Positions 34,962 through 44,600 of a DNA stretch of 48,975 nucleotides are shown here, one piece after another. The first letter of the stretch is position 1. The number at the start of each line of letters is the position of its first letter. Below the pieces are notes generated by a model. It saw nothing but the letters and a program-made list of their open reading frames with translations, ran no database searches and was not told where the DNA came from. The stretch comes from Pedosphaera sp. (lineage in GTDB: Bacteria > Verrucomicrobiota > Verrucomicrobiia > Limisphaerales > UBA9464): the NCBI GenBank assembly GCA_009695205.1, contig SIBK01000029.1, positions 1 through 48,975 on the forward strand, in the 5' to 3' direction. Both the position numbers and the translations under genes were made by a program.

Positions 34962-34986
34962 AGAGAAACCTGAATCGGGAGATGGG

Positions 34987-36459
34987 TCAGCAAAGCTGGT
35001 AATCGGGAGTCGACAGTGCGAGTCGGAGCAGACCCAAGACTTCGGAATCATCCACGGCGCCAAGTCGCTCCAAGTGTTTCCGAAGTGTCGTGCGCTCTGT
35101 GGATGAGAAAGATCCCTGAAGCAGGCGTTTCTCCAAACAGGCGATGAGTCGCTCAGGGTCCTTCCGATCGGCTTCAGGAAGGAGCCTCCCAGCCCGCACG
35201 GCTCCCAGGCGTTGTCGCTGCAACATCTGGCCGCCGCGCTTCCCCGACTTCGCCTTCGCGGCCCGAGCGGCCGCCGGAAGCGGGTTTTCACCCGTGACGA
35301 GGAGTAGCGCGAGATTCTGCCTGTTCACCAACGTGTTGGTGTTGATCCACGCCACGCCCCCATCCCACCCTTTGACGTTAGGCGGCATGAACAATTCCTG
35401 CCCGAGCAACCGGAGAGCATTGTTCGAGATGGGAGTCGGCAGGACCTCGCGTTCCAGTTGACGCGTCGCGGCGACGAGGAGTTGGACAGGACTCTTGATT
35501 TGCTGGCGGACCGCTCCCGGGCCGTAAAACTCTTCCGATAAAAAAAGCGTGCGCAGGAAAGGCTGGAACCGCCGACCGGTTTTTCGAAACTCGGCGGCAA
35601 GCGCTCCTTCGAGATCGTTTGTCAACGAGTCCGTGCAAAAAAAACTCCACAGGCGGGCCGTGATAAACCGGTCTGCGGTGGGCTGGTCGACCAGGTGTCG
35701 CAGAAATGTCTCGACCCCAAAGCGTGCCGTTTTGCCCAGGATTGTCTTTTCGCCTTCGTCATGCAGCCGCAGCCGAAACACGGGCTCCTGGCGGCCTCGA
35801 TCGAGTGTAAGCCCGGTCAGGGCGCGTGCCGCTTCCAAGACGTCTCGCTCGGAAAAATGCCCCTCTCCAAGTGTGAACAACTCCATCAATTCACGGGCGT
35901 AGTTTTCGTTCGGATGATCGGGCCGGCTCCGTGCCTGGTCCAACCAGATCAACATCGCCGGATCCCGTGTCACTTGATCCACCAGGTTCCACCAATTCCC
36001 GCCACCATGCCGGCGGAACACTTCGTTCTGCCGCCACATCAGGTAGGGCATCTTTACCTTTTGTAGACTCGTGGCAAAATGTCCGTGCCAGAACAGGGTC
36101 AGTTTTTCCTGGAGCGGCCGCCGGGTCTTTGCCATCCGATTCAGCCACCATTGCTGCAACTCGATGCCCTGAATTCGATACTCGCGCCGACGCTCCTGTT
36201 GTATCGTCTTCCGCTTCTCCGCATCCGCCTTCTGCATCGTCTCCATCCACGTTGCGGCATCCGGATCAGGTTTGGCCCAGAGAGGCTTTGGGAAATCCTC
36301 AGGAATCCGTTCCCAATCAACCAACCGATCCACGGCCGACTCCGGTCCCATCCGAACCAACTCGTCAATCTCCTCCGGGGTTCCTCCAAATCCCGCCCGA
36401 TTCAGCAGGTGGGCGGCTCGATGGAAATCCCACTTCGATGCAGAAATTGGTTTTAGCAT
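34987..36459 (-). CDS. DUF1800 protein
   Basis: A 490-residue protein of the DUF1800 family, almost always next to a DUF1501 gene and of unknown function. Marks are DFHRAAHLLNRAGFGGTPEEIDELVRMG at the start, RRPLQEKLTLFWHGHFATSLQKVK, NWWNLVDQVTRDPAMLIWLDQ, NENYARELMELFTLGEGHFSERDVLEAARALTG and MPPNVKGWDGGVAWINTNTL near the end. No signal peptide is seen from the chosen start (ATG 36459, MLKPISASKWDFHRAAH). Longer in-frame starts upstream give no better one. It is followed after 25 bases by its DUF1501 partner. The repeat copy at 36672-36721 lies in the 285-base gap upstream. Confidence 0.92.
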   Translation of the reverse strand: MLKPISASKWDFHRAAHLLNRAGFGGTPEEIDELVRMGPESAVDRLVDWERIPEDFPKPLWAKPDPDAATWMETMQKADAEKRKTIQQERRREYRIQGIELQQWWLNRMAKTRRPLQEKLTLFWHGHFATSLQKVKMPYLMWRQNEVFRRHGGGNWWNLVDQVTRDPAMLIWLDQARSRPDHPNENYARELMELFTLGEGHFSERDVLEAARALTGLTLDRGRQEPVFRLRLHDEGEKTILGKTARFGVETFLRHLVDQPTADRFITARLWSFFCTDSLTNDLEGALAAEFRKTGRRFQPFLRTLFLSEEFYGPGAVRQQIKSPVQLLVAATRQLEREVLPTPISNNALRLLGQELFMPPNVKGWDGGVAWINTNTLVNRQNLALLLVTGENPLPAAARAAKAKSGKRGGQMLQRQRLGAVRAGRLLPEADRKDPERLIACLEKRLLQGSFSSTERTTLRKHLERLGAVDDSEVLGLLRLALSTPDYQLC

Positions 36460-36671
36460 ACCTACGATAAGACGGATGCGATGGGAAAAGGTTTCACCGA
36501 AGGAGAAAGCCATCGGGCCCTCGCGGACCGCATCCGAAACGGATCCGAGATATTCGCCGAAGTGTCCGGGCTGAAGAGAACACACGAACGAGAATGAAAA
36601 GCCCGACATCCCGAACCCGTGTGCTTGAGAGGGAGAATCCATCGAACTTGATTAGTGCGCGCCCTGAAGCC

Positions 36672-36721
36672 ATGAACCGTTACAGGAAAGAGGATTGCGC
36701 GGACTCCCGTCCGCGACTACG
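36672..36721 (+). repeat. 50-bp dispersed repeat, copy 2
   Basis: It matches positions 10299-10348 at 45 of 50 bases without gaps. The 7-bp stem CGCGGAC-TCCC-GTCCGCG is intact; only its loop differs from copy 1 (TCCC versus TACC). It lies between the DUF1800 gene and the end of the large fusion gene, both on the minus strand. The remainder of the 285-base gap (36460-36744) shows nothing recognisable. Confidence 0.85.
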
Positions 36722-36744
36722 AAGCTAGGGATTTGGATTGAGGC

Positions 36745-39700
36745 TTACGGATTTCGAACAGCGCGGGGCGGCTCGCCGACGAGTGGTTGGGTGCTGCGAA
36801 GGTAGGCAAATAGCGCACGGGCCTGCTCGTCGTTGAAATCATCGAGTAATCCCTCGGGCATAAGTGAGATGCCGGCGGGCGTCAGTTCCATCAGTTCCGT
36901 CCGGGCCAAAGTTAGGTTTTGATTATCCAACCCCCGCAGGACGATGGTTTGATTGTCCTGCTCCACCAGGAAACCTGAAAGCGAACGCCCATCCTTGGTT
37001 TCCAAGGTATAATTTTCGAAGCCTTCTCGGATCTCTGCGCTGGGATTCACAATCGCCAAAAGCATCGATTCCAGATCCGCCCGATTGTGCACTGTGAGAT
37101 CCGGTCCGACTTCAGCTCCCTGGCCGAAAAGTTTGTGACAACTGCTGCAGGCGTTCTGAAACAGAGTTCTCCCCTGATAGGGATCTCCGGTGCCGCCCCG
37201 GACGATTCCGGCCAGTTTGCTTATTTTCTTCTCCATGTCTGCGGTGGTCGGATTTCGCCTGTTGGGCCAGATCGTTTCGAGGAGTTCCTGCATCGCCGGA
37301 TCCCGATGTTGTTTCAGTTTGCGGATGATGTTGAGCGGGATGGTCTCGGGCTTGATCGGGGGGGCGGGCCACGATGACCCCTTGCGGGTTATGGCTTGAG
37401 CAAATGCCAATCCCCATGCCGGCCGGCTCGCCAGCAGCATCTGCGCCGTCGAGAGCGACCCCCGGCCCAACGCGGGATAGGCGCTCAACACGACCTCGGC
37501 GATGGAGGCATCATCATAGTTCTGGAAAGCGGACAGGATCGCCTTGCGCAGGGCATCATCCTGGTAGACCCCACGGTAAGCGCGGCTCAGCGCCGAAAGC
37601 GCTCCAGGTACCTTCACCTCGCTCATCACACCGAGAAACTCGATGCGCTCCGAACGGGAAGCGGTTTCGTCCGCCACGACTTGAAGCGCTTTTCGCACCG
37701 CACGGGGATCACCCTGACGCAGAGCAAACGCGGCAGAACCCACTCCATGCCGTTCCATTGCCTTGACCAGCGCGTCCGGAAGGCCTGCCAGTGCGCGTCC
37801 CTTGTACGCAGCTTCGAAGCCGGTCATCAGGCGCCGGCTATGCTCCACGGTCGGCGAAAGTTCAAACAGTCGTGCGCAGGTCAGCAAATCCCGGCGCGAT
37901 CCAGCCTGGGCAAAGCGCCGCGCGGTCCGATCAAGGAGGTGGTTTTCGACCAGGGAGCTTCGCCAGAAGGTGGGGTCCTCAAAGAGTTGAAGTACTTCTT
38001 CGCGATGTTCCTCGCACTGGGCTTCGATGGCCCACCAGAGGATCAGCGGCATCCGGTGGTCCGAGGTGTCCTCGGCGCGCAGGGCAAGCACCCGTACCCA
38101 TCGGAGGCTGTCCCGGGCCGGCAGCCGCTTGGCAGTGGCGGCGAGTTGAATCCGCACCTCAAGGTTGGGTTCTTTCCCAGCCAGGGTGCTCAACTTTGCC
38201 GCTAGGTCCGGGGTGACTCGCTCCGTGTCCCCCAGCAGCCGCACAGTCCAAAGCCGCACGAACGGATCCGAATGATCCACGGCTTTGAGCGCTTCGTTCT
38301 CGGTCAGCCCGCCGGACAGGTTTAGCGCCCACAGAATTTCCAGGGCGAACTGACCCGAATTCCGATGGAGAGCCGAGGATAGAGCTGGGATGAGTGATGA
38401 ATCACGCCGATCCGCTAGTAGACGCAACACGGTCTGCCGAACCCAGCGGTTGGGATCCTTGAGACGTTCGAGGAGCTGTTCTGTCCCCAGATGGGATAGG
38501 TCGACCGGGCGGACCGATTGGCTCCCTTTGCCTTTGAGCCGATAGATGCGCCCGGTACCGGTGTCGATCTTCCCCTCGTGATTGCGAAAGTGGTTCACCT
38601 GTTGGTCATACCAATCGCAAACATAGAGCGCGCCGTCGGGTCCCACCTTGATGTCAACCGGACGAAACCAGCGGTCGTCGCTGGTCACGGGACGTGAGAT
38701 GTCCCGTGTGCGAAACGACGATTGATCGGGAAGGACTTCGCTCTCGACGATCCGACCCTGGATCGGTTCGACGCCAAACAGTCTGCCCGTGTAGCGCGAA
38801 GGCAAGGCGCCGTGATCGTAGAGGACAAAATTGTGAGTGAAGCGGGGAACACTCTCTTGAGGCATCGCGGGGAAGTAGCCGAACGCATAGGGGTTCGACA
38901 GCGGGCCATGCTTTTCAAATCCCTTCTGCAGATAAGCCCCTTGCAGATAATGGAACCCGCGCGTGTCGCCGCCATTGTGACCGGAGAAAATTCGGCCTTT
39001 GCTGTCGATTTCGCACCCGAATGCGTTACCACCCCCTTCCGAAAAGATTTCGTAGATGCGCTTTTCCGGGTGATAGCGCCAGATATTTTGGCCTTGGGAA
39101 TAAACGGGCTTCGCGTTCTTCGCTTTGCCGTCCGCCGCATGTATCAGGATGTTTGCCGTAACCGTGCTACCCTGGGCCCCATAAAGCCATCCGTCCGGAC
39201 CCCAACGCAAGGAATTGGCGACACTGTGCGTGTCTTCGATGCCGAAGCCGGACAGGCGGACTTCCGGATCACCGTCGGGCACGTCGTCGTTGTTCGCGTC
39301 CGGATAAAAGAGAAGATAGGGCGGATTTAAGACCCAAACCCCGCCCCGCCCCCGTTCTACGGAGGTGACGATACTAAGGCCGTCGAGAAAGGTCTTGTGC
39401 TGGTCGTAGATGCCGTCGCCATCCGAGTCTTCGTGGATTGTGATGCGGTCGGCCCCTTTAAAATGATTGGGGGGAGGCGGTGGCACGCGGTCATAGACGG
39501 CGCGCCAGACGCTGTCGTGGCTGACCATTTTTAATCCCGCAGGCCAGGGATATTGGCGATATTCCACGACCCACATGCGGCCTCGCTCATCGAAGTTGAG
39601 AAATACAGGTTGCGCGATGAGCGGGTCGGCAAGGACCTGGTCCCACTCGAGATCGTCCGCGACTCGGAATCGTTTAACAGCCTCCGCAGGGCTGAGGGCA

Positions 39701-41406
39701 GGGGCGTTTGCTTCCTGCGGCAGGTCCCGCGTGGGCGCCGCCGAAGTTGTTTGAGCGGCGGGCGATGAAGACGGGACTTGGGGGCGGTTGTTAGCCGCCG
39801 TGACGGCAGGACGGGTCGCGTCTTTGTTCGCCTGTTCAGGCGTAGGGGGCGGAACGGGATCATGGAGGCACCAAAGGATGCCGTTGAGCAGCAACCGACG
39901 GAAGGCCGCGAGTTGGAAATCCTCCGGATTGCCGAGCGAGGTATAGAACACCCGCCGATCTTGAGCCGTATTCACCCAGGCCACGGGTTCCACCATTTTC
40001 TGCCCCTCGACCCGTCCGCGGAGAAGGGGAACGGTCGTGGCCGCTAAATGACTGTTCTTATAGAGATGAGAGGTCACCCGGAACGAGGTGGGTTTCACCC
40101 CGGTCAGTATTAGGTGGGAGGCATTGGAACTGACCAATTCGACGAGCGTGTGGGGTGCGGTTGGCGGCTTATTACCATAGTGTCCGCCGTAGTGTCCGCC
40201 GAGGATATCGGCGTCGAAGCCGGGCCACGAAGTGAAGTCCTCGCTCATTGGCTTCGCGTCAAAGGCATGGCTTGCGGTTCGGATTCCGACCAGCGGTTTC
40301 CTTGCGTCCAGATGGGCGCGCAGGAGATCCATCATCTCCTTCGGCGGCGTCCTCCGCCGTGCGCTCACCAGAAGGAGGTCGGCGTCCTTTATTGCCGCGA
40401 AGTTCTTGAAGTATGGGTCGCCATCCGTTGGTGACGACGATACAATCGAAACCTGGTAACCGCGCCACTCGAGTTCCTTTCGAGCGAATTCAGGCAGGGT
40501 TTCCCACGTGTAATATTCATTCTCTCCGATGATCATTACAATCCGCTTCGTGACATCGCCCTGGAAGCGGAAGGGTTTATCGCCGAGGAAATCCGTGCTC
40601 GTGATACTGGGACACCAGTAATGTTCGATATGCTCGACCACCAACTCCGTGCCGCGGAAGTGGGACACAAAGGGCGCCCGGCGATGGTTATACATCGAAT
40701 CCGTGAGGTCACGCATCAGCAACACGTTTTGTCCCTGCGCCACCATTTGACGGATGGCGAACGGGCGGCCAAGCACGCACATGTTGATGTGCACACCCAT
40801 GACGATCACGTTGGTGATGCCTCGCTGGCGCATAAGATAAAACGCCTCGGCGGAGTCGGTAATCCCATCGCCCTCCATCATTTCCAAAGCGGGATGCTGT
40901 CGAGTCCACGCCCCGTACCCCGGGCACTCCGGGCAGCCATCGCATCCTCCGTCGGAGTCGTCGATGGGAAGTGCCGGTTCCTTCACCCCATTGAGCGAAC
41001 ACCAACCTTGCAGGGGAATCTGCGTCTCCACTTTGGGCGCAGCTTGGGCAAGTTTTCGGCCCGGATGATTTTCGTAGAATTTGAGGGTGCCACTCGGGCA
41101 ATGGATGATCAGCATTCCCTTGCGTCGGGCGGCTTTGAGCACTTCGTTCATGCGCGGAGCCATTTCGCCCACGCGTTCGGTCGCATCGGGACAATGATGC
41201 CTGTCCCACATATCACAGACGACGACAGCCGTGCGCGATGCGTCCCAGTCGACCTGTTTTTCGATGACTTTCAGTGAGGTGGCGTCCGCCTCGGATTGAG
41301 TGCGAGCGCGGGTGTGCAAGGTGATGGTCTCGCCGTTCAGAGCCGGCAGAAGGAGGATGGACAACAGGCCAAACAAGGCGCTCAGGGAGTGAAGGAGTTT
41401 CTTCAT
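36745..41406 (-). CDS. Exported fusion: isochorismatase-like, ThuA, PVC-type dehydrogenase, HEAT-like, cytochrome c
   Basis: A 1553-residue secreted protein. Residues 1-24 are a Sec signal (MKKLLHSLSALFGLLSILLL). Residues about 55-270 are an isochorismatase-like cysteine hydrolase: VVVCDMWD (D65) and GVHINMCV (C210), with a Cys-rich insert DGGCDGCPECPGYGAW at 152-167. Residues about 285-515 are a ThuA domain (VMIIGENEYYTW, LVSARRRTPP, GGHYGGHYGN). A Pro/Ala linker follows (about 517-572). Residues about 575-970 are the PVC-type membrane-bound dehydrogenase propeller (RFRVADDLEWDQVLADP, IHEDSDGDGIYDQHKTF, RPVDIKVGPDGALYVCDWYD). Then come alpha-helical HEAT-like repeats, and a C-terminal cytochrome c with CSSCH at 1420-1424 and a candidate Met ligand in LMPEG. 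The start ATG at 41406 fits the signal. It probably oxidises a sugar-related compound and passes electrons to its own haem. The substrate is unknown. Confidence 0.85.
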   Translation of the reverse strand: MKKLLHSLSALFGLLSILLLPALNGETITLHTRARTQSEADATSLKVIEKQVDWDASRTAVVVCDMWDRHHCPDATERVGEMAPRMNEVLKAARRKGMLIIHCPSGTLKFYENHPGRKLAQAAPKVETQIPLQGWCSLNGVKEPALPIDDSDGGCDGCPECPGYGAWTRQHPALEMMEGDGITDSAEAFYLMRQRGITNVIVMGVHINMCVLGRPFAIRQMVAQGQNVLLMRDLTDSMYNHRRAPFVSHFRGTELVVEHIEHYWCPSITSTDFLGDKPFRFQGDVTKRIVMIIGENEYYTWETLPEFARKELEWRGYQVSIVSSSPTDGDPYFKNFAAIKDADLLLVSARRRTPPKEMMDLLRAHLDARKPLVGIRTASHAFDAKPMSEDFTSWPGFDADILGGHYGGHYGNKPPTAPHTLVELVSSNASHLILTGVKPTSFRVTSHLYKNSHLAATTVPLLRGRVEGQKMVEPVAWVNTAQDRRVFYTSLGNPEDFQLAAFRRLLLNGILWCLHDPVPPPTPEQANKDATRPAVTAANNRPQVPSSSPAAQTTSAAPTRDLPQEANAPALSPAEAVKRFRVADDLEWDQVLADPLIAQPVFLNFDERGRMWVVEYRQYPWPAGLKMVSHDSVWRAVYDRVPPPPPNHFKGADRITIHEDSDGDGIYDQHKTFLDGLSIVTSVERGRGGVWVLNPPYLLFYPDANNDDVPDGDPEVRLSGFGIEDTHSVANSLRWGPDGWLYGAQGSTVTANILIHAADGKAKNAKPVYSQGQNIWRYHPEKRIYEIFSEGGGNAFGCEIDSKGRIFSGHNGGDTRGFHYLQGAYLQKGFEKHGPLSNPYAFGYFPAMPQESVPRFTHNFVLYDHGALPSRYTGRLFGVEPIQGRIVESEVLPDQSSFRTRDISRPVTSDDRWFRPVDIKVGPDGALYVCDWYDQQVNHFRNHEGKIDTGTGRIYRLKGKGSQSVRPVDLSHLGTEQLLERLKDPNRWVRQTVLRLLADRRDSSLIPALSSALHRNSGQFALEILWALNLSGGLTENEALKAVDHSDPFVRLWTVRLLGDTERVTPDLAAKLSTLAGKEPNLEVRIQLAATAKRLPARDSLRWVRVLALRAEDTSDHRMPLILWWAIEAQCEEHREEVLQLFEDPTFWRSSLVENHLLDRTARRFAQAGSRRDLLTCARLFELSPTVEHSRRLMTGFEAAYKGRALAGLPDALVKAMERHGVGSAAFALRQGDPRAVRKALQVVADETASRSERIEFLGVMSEVKVPGALSALSRAYRGVYQDDALRKAILSAFQNYDDASIAEVVLSAYPALGRGSLSTAQMLLASRPAWGLAFAQAITRKGSSWPAPPIKPETIPLNIIRKLKQHRDPAMQELLETIWPNRRNPTTADMEKKISKLAGIVRGGTGDPYQGRTLFQNACSSCHKLFGQGAEVGPDLTVHNRADLESMLLAIVNPSAEIREGFENYTLETKDGRSLSGFLVEQDNQTIVLRGLDNQNLTLARTELMELTPAGISLMPEGLLDDFNDEQARALFAYLRSTQPLVGEPPRAVRNP

Positions 41407-41650
41407 AGGAATGAAACCATTTCGATTTGTTGATCCATGGGGGTCAATAGATATTCTCGTTTTCGACAACGAAGCACTCAAGCGCGGAGGGGAGCCCTAT
41501 CAATGACAACCCGGGTTAAGCCTTTGGCAAGTCGTGGGTAGTTTTCTCGCTCCGTTTGATAAAAGGCTCGCCAGCAAACTCTGAATGGACACGTTGACTG
41601 TGGACTTAACCGCGGCCGGCGATATGTTATGGGTGTTTTAGCCACCGACT

Positions 41651-44600
41651 ATGCGCTCGTCAGACATCAAAGCTCGTTCTCGAATCCGCGCCGCCGTCGC
41701 CGTCGTCGTGGTCGCTGCGCTGGCATGGCCGTCGATCACCACGGCGGCCGACATCCAGTTCAACCGCGATATTCGGCCCATCCTCTCCGACAACTGCACC
41801 GCCTGCCATGGTCCCGACCCCGCGGCCCGCAAGGCCAGCATGCGGCTCGACACGAAGGAAGGGCTCTTCGGAAAAACGAAGAAGGAAGGGGCCGTCATCG
41901 TTCCGGGCAAACCGGAGGAGAGTGCGCTCTGGAAACGGATCACGACGAGCGACGCAGAGGACGTAATGCCGCCGCCGGAGTCGCACAAGGAGCTGAAGCC
42001 CGAGCAGAAGGAACTTTTGAAGCGCTGGATCGCCCAGGGATCCCCCTGGCAGCCCCACTGGTCGTTCATCAAGCCGGAGCGATCGGCCATGCCGGACCGT
42101 TCCAAGTCTAGGGGGGCAGGTGCAAAATTTAATGAGCGCAGCGGGATTGACACCTTTGTAGTGGCGAAACTCATCGGGCAGGGGCTCGTCCCAAATGCCG
42201 AAGCGGACCGGCGTACTTTGGCGCGTCGTCTTGCCCTCGACCTGACCGGGCTACCCCCAAAGCCCGCGGAGGTGGAGGCTTTCGCAGACGATAAATCGCC
42301 TGACTACTACGAGAGATACGTGAGGCGGCTAATGGACTCGCCGCATTGGGGGGAACATCGCGGCCGTTACTGGCTCGACGCAGCGCGCTACGCCGACACA
42401 CACGGGTTGCATTTCGATAATTATCGGGAGATGTGGCCCTACCGCGATTGGGTCATCCGCGCCTTTAATCGCAACCAACCCTTTGACCGGTTTGTCATCG
42501 AACAGATCGCGGGCGACCTTCTGGAAAATCCGACACAGGAGCAGCTCATCGCCACGGGCTTCCATCGGTGCAACTTGACGACGAATGAAGGCGGCACAAT
42601 CGAGGAGGAAAACCTTTTGATCTACGCCAACGACCGCGTCAGTACGACGGGCTGGGTGTTTTTAGGCCTTACGGCGAACTGTGCAGCCTGCCATAACCAT
42701 AAGTTTGACCCGATCACACAGAGAGATTTCTACTCGATGGCTGCGTTCTTCCGCAACACGACTCAGAGCGGTTTCGACGGCAACATGAAGGACGGTCGTA
42801 ACGCCGCCATCTCCGTGATTACCGATCCGGACGAATATGCACGCTGGACGGAGCTCTCGGCGTTAGCGAAGGCCGCCAAAGAGCAGGTGGAACAACGGAG
42901 AATAGACGCGATCCCTGACTTCGAAAAATGGGTCCATGTCACGGAGACGGAAACGTTCAAAGTGTCTACGGAAGGGTTGGACGCGCATGCGGCATTGAAC
43001 GAGGGCAGCGGCAATGAAGCATCGGGCTTCGCGAAGGGGCCGGCAAAATTTACGTCGGCCGGCAAGGTGGAGTGGAAGGCCGACGGCAAGCTCGGCCGCG
43101 CGCCGCTCATCAAAGCTGGCGCAACGTTTGCTTTGGGCAACGTCGGGGACTATGAGCGCGACCAGGCGTTCAGCTATGGCGCGTGGGTCAAGGCACCTGG
43201 GGGACGTCACGAAGCAGTCATTGCGCGCATGGATCAGGGTCACGATTTTCGAGGTTGGGATCTGTTCACGCACGACCGCGAGTACGCCGTCCACCTTGTC
43301 AATCACTGGCCGGATAATGCGGTGAATGTTATCACCACAGACAACGCGCTGAATCCTGGGGAGTGGCAGCACGTTTTTGTGACCTACGATGCTTCCAGTA
43401 AGGCCGCGGGCGTGACGCTTTTCATCAATGGTGTCCAGGCGAAAACCCGGGTCGAGGTGGACAAACTCACCGACACGATCCGGAACAACGTCCCGGTCCA
43501 CATCGGCCAGCGGAGCAAAGACCAGGTGCTCGACGGCGGTCAGGTGCAGGATGTTCGGATTTACAGCCGCAGGCTCGAGGCAATCGAGGTGAAGTCGATC
43601 GCGAACGACGGTGTGCCGCAGACGCTTCTGGCCGTGGCTCCTGAACAGCGGACGGACGCTCAGAAGCAAAGCCTGCTAAACCACTATCTGACCACGGTGG
43701 ATCAGCCGTTCCATCGGGCGATTGAGTATCTAGCGAGCCTGGGAAAGGAGCGTGAAGCGATCCGGAAGAAGTATCCTTTCACTCATGTGCAACAGGAGAA
43801 GTCCAACACAATGGCGATGGCGAACATCCTGTTTCGTGGCCAATATGACCAGAAGCGCGATGCCGTGATCGCCGGCGTGCCCGCCGCATTGAATCCGCTG
43901 CCGTTGGGAGCGCCAACGAACCGCCTCGGGCTCGCACAATGGCTCGTGGCTGCCGATAATCCGTTGCTGGCGCGCGTAACGGTGAACCGTTTCTGGCAGG
44001 AGATCTTCGGTGTGGGTCTTGTGAAGACGACCGAGGATTTCGGCGTCATGGGAGAGGCGCCCGCGAACGGCGAGTTGCTGGACTGGCTCGCAGTCGAATT
44101 TCGCGAAAGTGGATGGGACGTTAAGCATCTCTTCAAACTAATGGTTACCTCTTCAACCTACCGCCAAAGCGCGGTCGCCACTCCGGAGAAGCTGGAAAAG
44201 GATCCTGGCAATCGCCTGCTTAGCCGCGGCCCGCGCTTCCGTATGGATGCCGAGATGGTGCGTGACTATGCCCTCGCAGCCAGCGGACTGCTCGTTCCAA
44301 AAATCGGAGGCCCCAGCGTGAAGCCGTATCAGCCGGAGGGGGTTTGGGAAGCCGTTGCGATGCCCGAAAGCGACACCAATAAATATCGACGAGATTCTGG
44401 CGCCGCCCTCTACCGGCGCTCGATGTATACGTTCTGGAAACGCGCCGCGCCGCCCGCTTCCATGGATATCTTTAATGCGCCCAGCCGCGAGGTCTCTTGC
44501 ACCCGCCGCGAACGCACCAACACGCCATTACAAGCGCTCGCGACCCTCAACGATCCGCAGTTCATCGAGGCGGCTCGGCATCTGGCGGGACAGGCATTGC

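Noticed and set aside
40170..40210. Twelve-base tandem repeat in the ThuA part of the fusion
   Set aside because: It encodes the GGHYGGHYG motif and is simply a repeated peptide in coding sequence.
41592..41640. TTGACT ... TATGTT as promoter of the first PSD1 gene
   Set aside because: Spacing is 23 bases, too long for a sigma70 promoter; the alternative TGGACT with 16-base spacing is too poor a -35.
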